Of a DNA stretch of 64,000 nt, positions 47,476 through 57,249 are shown one piece after another (the stretch's first letter is position 1; each line of letters starts with the position of its first letter). The position numbers were made by a program, and so were the translations under genes. The DNA lies in the NCBI GenBank assembly GCA_964019135.1, contig OZ025256.1, positions 2,170,001-2,234,000 of the forward strand. Direction: 5' to 3'. This DNA is from Arenicola marina (Eukaryota; Annelida; Polychaeta; Arenicolidae). Under the pieces are notes generated by a model. That model saw only the letters and a program-made list of their open reading frames with translations. It did no database searches and was not told the DNA's origin.

Positions 47476-47709
47476 ACTGATCTACACAATCAACAAACGT
47501 CGAACCCGTTATCTTATGTTATCTTATCTACAAGGTAACGTCACTCTCAAGCCAATGGCCCCTCCATCAAAGATCGAGGGATGTGGTCATGCGTGTCACG
47601 TGACCAATTTTACACACTCGCGCCGGCTACTGCCACCTAATCACGGGCCTGGTATAAATAACCATGGCGCACCTGATGTGCCCTGGCGTCATACCTTCTC
47701 CAGCTAGCA

Positions 47710-48250
47710 CCGAAGGTGTTAGAAAAATTACATTCGGCACATTTCTCATCATGAAAAAAAAGCTTTGGCATAACAAGGTCATTCACCGGAAAATTCGCTT
47801 CCAAATCTTTTTCTTAGCTTAATAAATGCGCTCAAGAAAAGAGGATTTTCTCCCATGCCGTGACAACGTGTGCTGCAAGATAACACGGCTCTTCCCGCAG
47901 TAATTTTCTGCTAAGCAAGCAAAATTGGCTTGAACAATATGATTAATCATTCTGTATCATCCACCAAAATCCCATATTAACCCTACTCCACGATGTCAAT
48001 TCAGCATGTTTTATTTACATCAAGTTTCAGCCAGCTGCGTCCCGGCGCGTGACGTACCGTAACTCATTGTTGCCATGACGTCGCTTGTTGCCCAGGAAAC
48101 GTTTGTTCTCACCGCGCGAGTCCATAAATAGCTTCTACTCCCGGCCTCACGCGTTTTGTTTAAGGTCAGCGAACACTGCGCGAATGCTAATTTTAGCGCC
48201 AATAGAAGTAGTTCCAAGCAGCTGCGTCCGCCCATCTGACGTATCGCACA
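47710..48250. other. No gene seen; related segments near 48030 and 48218
   Basis: CAGCTGCGTCC followed by TGACGTA occurs near 48030 and again near 48219, a weak duplication of about 30 bp. No other feature. Confidence 0.35.
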
Positions 48251-48255
48251 CCCTT

Positions 48256-48275
48256 TGACCTGTGACCTTTGACCT
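48256..48275 (-). promoter_or_regulatory. Triple AGGTCA direct repeat with 1-bp spacing (DR1-DR1)
   Basis: The plus strand reads TGACCTgTGACCTtTGACCT: three perfect nuclear-receptor half-sites each one base apart. DR1 is the known preference of RXR, HNF4 and COUP-TF type receptors. No gene start is visible beside it, so a regulatory role is inference. Confidence 0.5.
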
Positions 48276-48570
48276 TTTGTGACAAGTAGACCTTGGAGCC
48301 ATCACCTAAAGTCATTTCATTGGCGGTCGCCAAGGCAACGTCACGGCGAGGCGCGAATGTGTCACGTGACGCGCGGTGACCCACCTTTTCCCCCATGTTG
48401 GCTTAACACATTGGAGACTCACGCGTCTTGAGGTGTCACATGGATAGATGGATGGGTGGCCGGAATGGTCTTTTATTGATGTTTTCCTATGATGTTGGGG
48501 TACTTGCGAGTGGACACCAGTTGTTCACAACTAGATGAACACGCCAGCGGGCAATTAATTTGCGTCTCTT

Positions 48571-49060
48571 GTACGACCTTTGCGCCCAGATGTATTAAAT
48601 GAATTGGTTCTTTGGCCACCTTTGCGCCCAAAATGTAGTAAATGAATTGGACCTTTGGCCTCCTTTGCGCCCAAATGTATTAAATGAATTGGTGCTTTGG
48701 CCACCTTTGCGCCCAGATGTATTAAATGAATTGGTCCTTTGGCCATCTTTGCGCCCAAATTTATTAAAAGAATCGGTCATTTGGCCACCTTTGCGCCCAA
48801 ATGTATTAAATGAATTGATCCTTTGGCCACCTTTGCGCCCAGATGTATTAAAAGAATTGGTCCTTTGGCCACCTTTGCGCCCAGATGTAATAAATGAATT
48901 GGTCCATTGGCCACCTTTGCGCCCAAATGTATTAAATGAATTGGTCCTTTGGCCATCTTTGCTTCCAGATGTATTGAATGAATTGGTCCTTTGGCAACCT
49001 TTGCGCCCAGATGTAATAAATGAATTGGTCCTTCGGCCACATTTGCGCCCAGATGTATGA
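48571..49060. repeat. 42-bp tandem repeat, about 12 copies
   Basis: Unit like TTTGCGCCCAGATGTATTAA plus ATGAATTGGTCCTTTGGCCA plus CC. Length is almost constant; the leftmost units carry a one-base change. In frame on the minus strand it reads a 14-residue unit GGQRTNSFNTSGRK (48595-49125), and on the plus strand LRPNVLNELVLWPP. Unit differences are frequently amino-acid changing, which argues against selection on either peptide. Confidence 0.95.
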
Positions 49061-49354
49061 ACATTCTGGTTTACTAATGCCACTTCAATCGGAGGCGAGC
49101 CGTATTTTGACTCTTCATTGTACAACGGTTATTAGTGTGCCAGGATCGTGGCGCAAATTGTTTTTGGACGATATTGTTCAAAGTAATGTCGGTGAGGTAT
49201 TAATTGTGAAAGCGATATACTTGACTTCTCCAACTAACGTGGCGCATTGCCCTGCCCCTGACCGATGAAACTCGCGTTTTGGGGCAGCCGGCTGCATCAG
49301 TTTTATCTTGTGGATTGCTGAATTATTAGCATTTGTGCGAGCTCACAATCGACA

Positions 49355-49582
49355 ATGATTTCTGGTCATATAGCGTCAATGGGAGGAAGAAGGAAAGAGC
49401 GGAGCCATGTCCCCGAGGCAACCCTTTAATCTTTGCGAAGAAAGACATGGGATCTTTACCTTGCGACCACACAGACATGGGCACAGCGGGTCTCGAACTA
49501 TCGATCCACGTGCTGTTAGGCTCTCAGATGACCAGAGCACTCAATGAGAGCGCTTTAACCCACTGAACTATCGGGGCGGCCC
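49355..49582 (-). mobile_element. tRNA-derived SINE, family A, most complete copy
   Basis: On the minus strand it begins GGGCCGCCCCGATAGTTCAG, with A box TAGTTCAGTGGGTTAAAGCG, a long variable region, B box ATAGTTCGAGACCC, then GCCCATGTCTGTGTGGTCGC, GATCCCATGTCTTTCTTCGC, GGACATGGCTCCGCTC and CATTGACGCTATATGACC. It has both Pol III boxes. The long gap between boxes suggests a head from a tRNA with a long variable arm (Ser or Leu type), which is inference. The usual AACCAACCA tail is missing here. Confidence 0.88.
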
Positions 49583-49589
49583 TGCCGAC

Positions 49590-51625
49590 ATGAGAAGTCA
49601 GCCTATGTCACTGCGTATGGCAGACGGACAGGTCAGGTCATAACGCCTCCCGTCTGAATCCAGGCGACCGGACCGCGAGCGATAAATCCACACACAGTCT
49701 CTACCAACACGATCGATAAGCCTGGGGTGAACACAATTGTGCACGTGTGCGTGGAGACCCCGCAATGCCCATTTCACCGGGGCTGAAGGTCCTGATAGGC
49801 AACAATGCTATAGGGCTATAAAGTCTCGTTCGCCAAGACTTCCGGTTTATTTATTTTGGGGGCAAACAAACGAAGCACGTGTTCGGAACGAGTTTAGAAT
49901 TTCTGCCCACACTGGTATCCTGACTATCTGTGACCCGTCTCTGTTACGCAAAGACAGAGACGGGGAACCAGACTACCTGCGCAAGAGCCCGGCGCCGAGG
50001 GGTGGGTCCATTGCGGAAGGCCTAGCGATATGATTAAGAATATTTAAGAAGCATAGCTGCACGAAACGGATAGACGACATAGTTTTCATTCATTTGCGCC
50101 ATCACAATGACGAATATGTTACGACGGGACAACACGGCTGAGAAACTAACGTTTTTTTGCATTTCCTACGAAAACGAGGCATTATGACGTCATATGGATT
50201 CTCCCCGGTGACAACGTTGGCGCAACGCTTCAAACAGAAAACTTACAAATAATGAAAAAACTGTGTCTTTTCGTAATACCAAAAGCGATACGAAAACATC
50301 CAACTGGTCTTATTTGACTTTTACCATGTGTTTTAATGACGCATCAGTGAGTTGTTACTCCATGCACTGCACATTTTGACAGCGGAATGGTTAAGTCGAT
50401 CAATTGCTCTCGCCATTTTTGTTACCGCGGAGGCATGCGAAACTCTGTGACGTCACTCGCTGTTTTGGGGAACTCGCGAAAGTGAGGGTGCAGTGCTAAA
50501 TTTAGAACGCTATGTTTAGCTTTGGAGTGTTTTGAAGGCGGATTTTTCCTTGTATATTCCTACACCTCCCACAACCCAAACCCCGTCCTACCTCCCCAGC
50601 CCCGTCGCCTACGCCCTTGCTACGCTATGCTAAATTGCCCATCCGGTTTTGTAACCCCATCCTGGCGGGACGCTGCCGGGGCTCGCCGTCACCGCCCACA
50701 CAGCGAGCGCAGCCAGCCGGTGCCGCCCGCCGGAAGCCCGAATGGCGAGACTGCCGTCACCCAAGTCGACAGCAAAGACAGTTCGTTTTTTCCCCCCTTT
50801 CGTGTTCATGTTAATTTTTATGATGCCATGTCGTTCGCAAAATGTCTTCTCTTTTTTCGTTTTACGAAGCCTTATGATGTCATAAACACACCAAGCAAGG
50901 CAGTGATATCTCCTTCAGGCCTGAGTTGTGTCATTCCGCACCTTGGCAGGGCATGTCTGGTCAACGGGTCTCTGTGGTACGACCAGACAAGGCCATTTAT
51001 ACGACTGCAATGGCTCTGCTATCACATATCCCTTCGAACTACCCGTCACACTGCAGATATGAAGACAAAAACGAAAAAAATGAAAAATAAAAAGCCAACG
51101 ACAATATCAGGCTGGACAGGTTCTCTTATTGCTGCGGCTTTGCAAAATTATTGGTCAGATGGTTTTTGAGACGAGTTATTTAGAAGTAGGTTCCTGTATA
51201 CCTACATTGGGCAGGATAGACTCTCTCTGCGCGACGTTAGTGACTGTCGATACAGGTACAGAAAGCAGAACGAGCACAAAACGCAGTGCGGCCCCCTAGT
51301 GAGGGATCGTGTAGTTTTCTGATGAATGTGCTGCCATCCAGCGAGCCATTTGGTATTAATATGGCTACGGCGCGACGCGGAGCCGTACTGTCTGCCTGCT
51401 ACTGTCTGGTCCAGACAGGATGGGGATCATGAAATATACATTAGGTATAGGTAGTATGATGGCTTAACGCTACTTCATTCATCTTAAAATAGGTCATATT
51501 CGTGAGGCTTCAGGAAAATTCCATGTCGATATATCGAATTACAAGTCACTCCTCTGCCACTACTTTTTTTCTTCCCTTTTTGTAGCTGCCGCAGAATACC
51601 TATGCTATGAAAGAAACCTTAAGCC
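49590..51625. other. No recognised gene; one 215-codon frame of unknown status
   Basis: The plus-strand frame at 50522-51169 (215 codons) is the longest non-repetitive frame here besides the receptor. It has a Pro-rich N-terminal third, no signal peptide and a Lys-rich stretch near residue 180. I recognise no domain. It could be chance. Confidence 0.3.
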
Positions 51626-51631
51626 CCAATC

Positions 51632-51875
51632 CCAACGGCAGAAGTAATTACGGCTTTTGTGGGTGTTTACCAATGAAAGAATTACGGCTTTTGTTGTCGT
51701 TTACCACAGAAGTAATTACGGCTTTTATGGGCGTTTACCACAGAAGTAATTACGGCTTTTCTGGGCGTTTACCACCGAAATAATTACGCCTTTTGTGGGC
51801 GCCTACCACCAACACAATTACGGCATTTGTGGGTTTTTAACACAGAAGTAATTACGGCTTTTGTGCGCGTTTACT
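51632..51875. repeat. 35-bp tandem repeat, about 7 copies
   Basis: Unit CAGAAGTAATTACGGCTTTT plus GTGGGCGTTTACCAC, with substitutions and small length changes. Confidence 0.92.
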
Positions 51876-52335
51876 CGTCCATATGCCCCGCACCTTGTTG
51901 CTGACATTACCATTAATTGGCTTATGCTTCAGTGATCAACATCGGTGGCGCAAGAAACTAAAACATAACAAGACCACTAAACAGGCCATAATTAGACACT
52001 AAAAACGGCTTATATGTAAGGCGGAAAAGGCATTAGCTGACGGTGGCCCCCTTTGGCTCGAGGGCCCCACATCGCATGCCGTTAAACCAGTCTGTAGACG
52101 AACACCATGACCGCTATTGATTTTGACCAGGGAACGGACTGTTTGTATAGGTTGATTGGCGCCGATGAGGCCCTTAACACAGGACGGTGGACATAACATG
52201 TTGGTGTGGGTTTTAGGCCGCCTTCAAGCACATTCAAGGCTAAATTTGGCCAAGAATACTCCCCAAGAAATAGGGTTGGAAGAACCTTTCCCCGGATACA
52301 GGGGCCAATTTCACTGACATATTTTACTGCGCCAG

Positions 52336-52403
52336 CTACGGGGCTTAGTCGGCTAAAATCGCCCATCATTTACATGGTAACTTTAGTCGACTGAGCCCCG
52401 TAG
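52336..52403. repeat. Hairpin: 22-bp inverted repeat with 24-bp loop
   Basis: CTACGGGGCTTAGTCGGCTA (52336 on) and its inverse at 52382-52403 (TAGTCGACTGAGCCCCGTAG) match at 20 of 22 positions. It lies about 55 bp beyond the distal end of the tRNA-like array. Confidence 0.75.
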
Positions 52404-52457
52404 TCGGCTGAATTGCATGTGTGGAATCCGCCACAAGTACCAGGATTGGCGCACACG

Positions 52458-52930
52458 TTGAGCCTGCTTCCTAACTGGGCTAGATGGGATCCCTATCAAG
52501 GTTCGAACCCACGACCTGTTGATCTGCAGCTCAGCCTGCTTCCTAACTGGGCCAGAGGGGCTCCCTATCAAGGTTCGAACCCACGACCTGTTGATCTGCA
52601 GCTCAGCCTGCTTCCTAACTGGGCTAGAGGGGCTCCCTATCAAGGTTCGAACCCACGACCTGTTGATCTGCAGCTCATCTTGCTTCCTAACTGGGCTAGA
52701 GGGGCTCCCTATCAAGGTTCGAACTCACGACCTGTTGATCTGCAGCTCAGCCTGCTTCCTAACTGAGCTAGACAGGCTCCCTATCAAAGTTCGAACCCAC
52801 GACCTGTTGATCTGCAGCTCAGCCTGCTTCCTAACTGGGCTAGACAGGCTCCCTATCAAGGTTCGAACCCACGACCTGTTGATCTGCAGCTCAGCCTGCT
52901 TTCCAACCGAGTTAGGTAGGCGCCCCACAC
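52458..52930 (-). repeat. Tandem array of 72-bp tRNA-Cys-like units (6 full, 1 partial)
   Basis: GTTCGAAC anchors fall at 52501, 52573, 52645, 52717 (GTTCGAACTC), 52789 and 52861, exactly 72 bp apart. On the minus strand each unit holds an A-box-like TAGCCCAGTTAGGAAGCAGG, an anticodon-loop-like segment CTGCAGATCAACAGGTC and a B box GGTTCGAACC. The anticodon segment and its 20-base distance to the B box match animal tRNA-Cys(GCA), which is itself 72 nt. The D-arm side is 2 bases longer, and a 3' acceptor strand complementary to GGGAGCC is not seen. These are therefore tRNA-like units, not clean tRNA genes. The outer (rightmost) unit is the most diverged and the leftmost is cut after the A box. 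Confidence 0.88.
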
Positions 52931-53114
52931 AATGGATCGTTCAGTACTCACACACCTTTATTTAAACTTTAATCTATCTTTGCATGACCGAAACTAGCTC
53001 TTCTGCTTGACACCCAAAGTGGTAAAAAAATGAAGCATTAAAATGCTAACGTCAAAGTGAAACGATAACCTCTCTGATTAAACTGTTAACCTTTACTGTA
53101 ATATAAAGTTTTCT

Positions 53115-53205
53115 TGTAAAATGGTAACTTTACATGGTAAAATGCTAACTTTACATTGTAAAATGCTAACTGCTGCTAACTTTTCATTGCCAAATGCTAA
53201 CCTCG
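53115..53205. repeat. About 20-bp tandem repeat
   Basis: About three to four copies of TTACATGGTAAAATGCTAAC-like units, degenerate at the edges. Confidence 0.75.
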
Positions 53206-53209
53206 ATCT

Positions 53210-55188
53210 TTAAGCAAACTGCAAATCTCTCAATGCAAAATACTGACCCATTTGCTTGCTGTGGTTTGCTAATGATAACATCCGACACTGATATATGAAG
53301 GCACTTACGACTCAAGGACAACTGTAGCGTTATCGTAGCTTGGCGGTCTGCCGGAGACTGGCGGCTCCAATTAGCACGCCCTGGGACACCCCCACCGCGC
53401 TATCCGTCCCCCCAGAGCCTCTAGCGAATCCACCGGATACCCCGCAGCGCCTCCTAGCGACTCCACCGGGAAACTTGCAGCCAAATATCCTCGGGATATT
53501 CCATTCAGATAATCCGATAATCCTGGCGTGTGCATTAGAAAAGCAATATGTATCTCACACATGTGGCGCTTCTCTTTCCTGGATGGTAGATTCGTTTCTG
53601 CTACATTCCTGTCAATGGCATTTAGTCTTCAGGGCGGAACTGTTTATATATCTCTTATATGGGTAAATATTCCTATAAGATACCTATGCAAGGGAGCAAT
53701 TCATACTGAATGGAATATTTCACAAGGTGGTAAATACACCATGGAGGTATAACAGCTTATAACAATATTCGATGGTATATGAAGCGGCTTACTGGACCAT
53801 GGACTATTTGCCGACGGGCGCATTCCGCATTCCGATAGACAGCGGCAGAAGAGAGGAAGGGCCTTTTGATTCCGGTTCCAAACTTCTTCCCCTCGTTGAT
53901 GAGACGCCAACAGCTGTCCGTGACGGCTTCAGATCCCCGCGGGAGTCATGCTGCATACGCGGCTGGGACCCCAGTACCAACTGAGAGTGTTAGAGCTCCG
54001 GCGGCCGTCAAAGCCAGTGGCTGGTGGGTGGCGCTGGGTGAGTGGGTGGGCCCTCTTCAGCCCCTGCGCATCAAGTGGCGCTGTTCTTCCTCAAACGCCC
54101 GGCTCGACCTGCTGTGCTGGGTCTGCAGCATGAGTGAGGCAAGTAGAGGCGCCAGCCTCCCCCGAACCTGGGGGGAGAGTGATAGAAGAGGGCGGGGGTG
54201 GGGGGGGGAGGGGGGGAGGGGCGCTGGAGAGAGACTGAGAGCCTACTACCCCATTGACCAATGACAGCCGCCCCTGGCCGGGAGAGGTTCGCGTGGCAAT
54301 GGCTTTGGCCCCCCGGACGACGAGCCTTGGACGATTCGTCTTCTCGCTTCCCCTGGAGCCAGTCGCGTCCACCAGGCAGCCCGGGTAGGTAGACTAATGC
54401 CCGGCGCCGCCTGGCGAGACGCCTGCGAACCAGAGGCTTGCGAGAAGCGCCGCCGCCTGTGGCCGCGCCGAGAAGAACCCCGTGCCGCCTGTTGTCTTAA
54501 TTCGCCACACACGGGACTGCTTTGGACTGGGTAAGACTATCGCGTCGGGAAGACTGTCGGGGAGGGCAGGGTGGGTGGGGGTCGGGGGGGGGGTAGTGAT
54601 GGAGGGGCGGGTGCGGGGGAGAGGCGATAATGGGGATACATATCTCCAGCGCTTCCGCGGCAAGCCAGCCAGGCAGTCAGACAGTTAGCCAGTCCGTCCA
54701 TCACTTTATCTGAGCGTCGTTGTAGCCCCAAGGGCCTCACCGCCCCCCATCCAACCTAACACCAGACGACTCCACCCCGTCCACGCCTTAATTCCCCCAG
54801 CGCTTGCACGGCACGAGAAGACCGTCAACTCGTCACAAGCATGAAGGAGGGGGTTGAAGCAAGGAGACGGAAGGAGGGAATAGGTGAGTCGGCCTGCGTA
54901 GTGACGGTGGGGGGATGATTCGTGGGGGGCGGATGAAGGGGTGTGGGGGTCGGGAGGCCGGGAGAAGATTCGCAGTGAATCGTGGGTAACGGCTTCATCC
55001 TTCTTCTTGAATTCAATGACTGACAGCAGCCTCCTCTCCTCCCTCTACCCTCCGACCGCCCCACCCCCCCCCCCCTTCCCCCCTCGCCTCAACCCAATCA
55101 CCCCTCATTTACCCATCACCCCGGAACGGGGCGCGCAACCCCCCGTCCGGGCTCTGGGTCTCACCAAGACCAGGCGTCTGTGCCAATT

Positions 55189-55190
<2 letters not shown>
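53210..55190. other. No gene seen; GC- and CpG-rich from about 53.9 to 54.8 kb
   Basis: The 53.9-54.8 kb part is clearly richer in GC and CpG than its surroundings and has G runs (54190-54223, 54577-54594). It could be a CpG-island-like promoter region. No first exon or domain can be recognised. Confidence 0.35.
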
Positions 55191-55193
<3 letters not shown>

Positions 55194-55256
<63 letters not shown>

Positions 55257-55258
55257 CT
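55194..55258. repeat. (TC)n microsatellite
   Basis: About 60 bp of uninterrupted TC dinucleotides with slight change at the right end. Confidence 0.97.
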
Positions 55259-55264
55259 CTGGCA

Positions 55265-56070
55265 GCTGGCTATTTTCATTGGGAGCCGGGTTGGGAGCGG
55301 GGGGCGGGCGGATGGTGGGGAGAACTCGGAGACAGGTAATAACTGAAAACAAACAAAACTAATTTGGCGGCCCGAGGGATTGGAGACTGATGGTACCTTG
55401 CAAAATGATTGATTAGAAAACGATTGCATTGAATCAGTGTGGTACTAACACTGGTGACTCGTAGAGAAAGGCCTCGACACGAATTCACTGCATGTTCTTG
55501 GCAGGTCCATGCAGGGATGAATAGAGCTTGGTAACTTCGGCCAACTATTCATGGTAACAGGAACTCGTCAATAATGATTGATCTACTGCTGAGTTAACTT
55601 AGAGACAGTGACTGGTATGCGCAAAGAGAACTACAATATCTATCCATAAAATATAAGAATATATTTAACACATACTTGAGAGGGATATAATACCACATGC
55701 AACAACGCTCAGCGACAATTTGCAAAATAAGCATGCGGCCTACAACACATCTTTCAGATCTATCTCCAACTGTTGTGAACTGCGTTTTTATATGTCAGTT
55801 GTATGTATGGGTGATATGTACCCACAAATATTAGGCTTCGAAATAAATGTTTTAAAAAAGTATATCAATTATTTCACTAGACCTAACCTGACAAATCATG
55901 AGAAATTTTGCATTTTATTTACCCTTTCATAATTTATGCTACGTTGCTAAATGCGAATTATATGAAATTTACAGACTCCGCTGCGTGTAGTGATGGTTCC
56001 ACTACAATACAGATTTGTGATGTTACGACAACACGGAGTCTCATGAAGAGACAGGAACCCCCTCCAGTCC
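55265..56070. other. No gene seen
   Basis: AT-rich spacer leading into the 63-bp array. Confidence 0.4.
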
Positions 56071-56075
56071 ATGCG

Positions 56076-56768
56076 TTCTCCTCATCCTCACTCCCTTGGG
56101 AAGTCCGATTCAATCAGATCCTTGTGCTTGTTTGTTTGTTCTCCTCATCCTCACTCCCTTGGGAAGTCCGATTCAATCAGATCCTTGTGTTTGTTTGTTT
56201 GTTCTCCTCATCCTCACTCCCTTGGGAAGTCCGATTCAATCAGATCCTTGTGCTTGTTTGTTTGTTCTCCTCATCCTCACTCCCTTGGGAAGTCCGATTC
56301 AATCAGATCCTTGTGCTTGTTTGTTTGTTCTCCTCATCCTCACTCCCTTGGGAAGTCCGATTCAATCAGATCCTTGTGCTTGTTTGTTTGTTCTCCTCAT
56401 CCTCACTCCCTTGGGAAGTCCGATTCAATCAGATCCTTGTGTTTGTTTGTTTGTTCTCCTCATCCTCACTCCCTTGGGAAGTCCGATTCAATCAGATCCT
56501 TGTGCTTGTTTGTTTGTTCTCCTCATCCTCACTCCCTTGGGAAGTCCGATTCAATCAGATCCTTGTGCTTGTTTGTTTGTTCTCCTCATCCTCACTCCCT
56601 TGGGAAGTCCGATTCAATCAGATCCTTGTGCTTGTTTGTTTGTTCTCCTCATCCTCACTCCCTTGGGAAGTCCGATTCAATCAGATCCTTGTGCTTGTTT
56701 GTTTGTTCTCCTCATCCTCACTCCCTTGGGAAGTCCGATTCAATCAGATCCTTGTGCTTGTTTGTTTG
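56076..56768. repeat. 63-bp tandem repeat, 11 near-identical copies
   Basis: Units start at TTCTCCTCATCCTCACTCCC, exactly 63 bp apart (56076, 56139 and so on; the 12th start position, 56769, already diverges). The only variation seen is GTGCTTG or GTGTTTG, with T in units 2 and 6. Since 63 is a multiple of three, a plus-strand frame (55908-56774) reads 21-residue repeats (SSSSLPWEVRFNQILVLVCL plus F). The other two plus frames are open too, so coding is not supported. The uniformity indicates very recent amplification. Confidence 0.98.
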
Positions 56769-57041
56769 TTCTAACCTCTTCAAACGTTTGTCCAGGACTT
56801 AACGACAGGTCATCGATGCTACGATTGCGGTAAGCTCTGTCGGTCACAGGTAGGATTATCCAGTTATAAGCGCAATGCTGCCAAGCAAATCATATTACTA
56901 AACTAAATTAAAAGCTGCAAACCTATCCTCTTTCGCAGATGGGCGGATGCCAGCCAAGCTGCGTTTGTCACATATCCGGCAGTCCTCTCACCAACCCCCC
57001 AGGGATTGGAAACACATATACCACCCACAAACACCCACCCA

Positions 57042-57245
57042 CTCGCTGCCTTTGACTGACTCCGCCCGGGCTCCATTATTTGTTGTCGCCTACTGCCTCG
57101 CCTCAAGGCATTGTCACACTCGCGCGCCAAGGCAGCGCTGCGCAAATTGATAGGAAACAAATTAGTGCCTGGGACCCAGCATAGGCCTAATAACACACGG
57201 TATCAGGTGATAAAAAGAAATAGTTCAGTCACAATTATAACTTAT
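57042..57245 (-). repeat. Dispersed repeat family B, copy 3
   Basis: Inverse-orientation counterpart of 11968-12196 over nearly its full length. It contains GTCGCCTACTGCCTCGCCTC, GCGCTGCGCAAATTGATAGG, CTGGGACCCAGC, TAGGCCTAATAACACAC and CACAATTATAACTT. Confidence 0.8.
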
Positions 57246-57249
57246 GAAA

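Noticed and set aside
50522-51169. 215-codon plus-strand frame as a gene
   Set aside because: No recognisable domain, Pro-rich then mixed composition, and no supporting context. Kept only as a note in the spacer entry.
55908-56774. 288-codon plus-strand frame as a repeat-protein or peptide-precursor gene
   Set aside because: All three plus frames are open through the 63-bp array. The repeat has no dibasic sites and the leader is not a convincing signal peptide.
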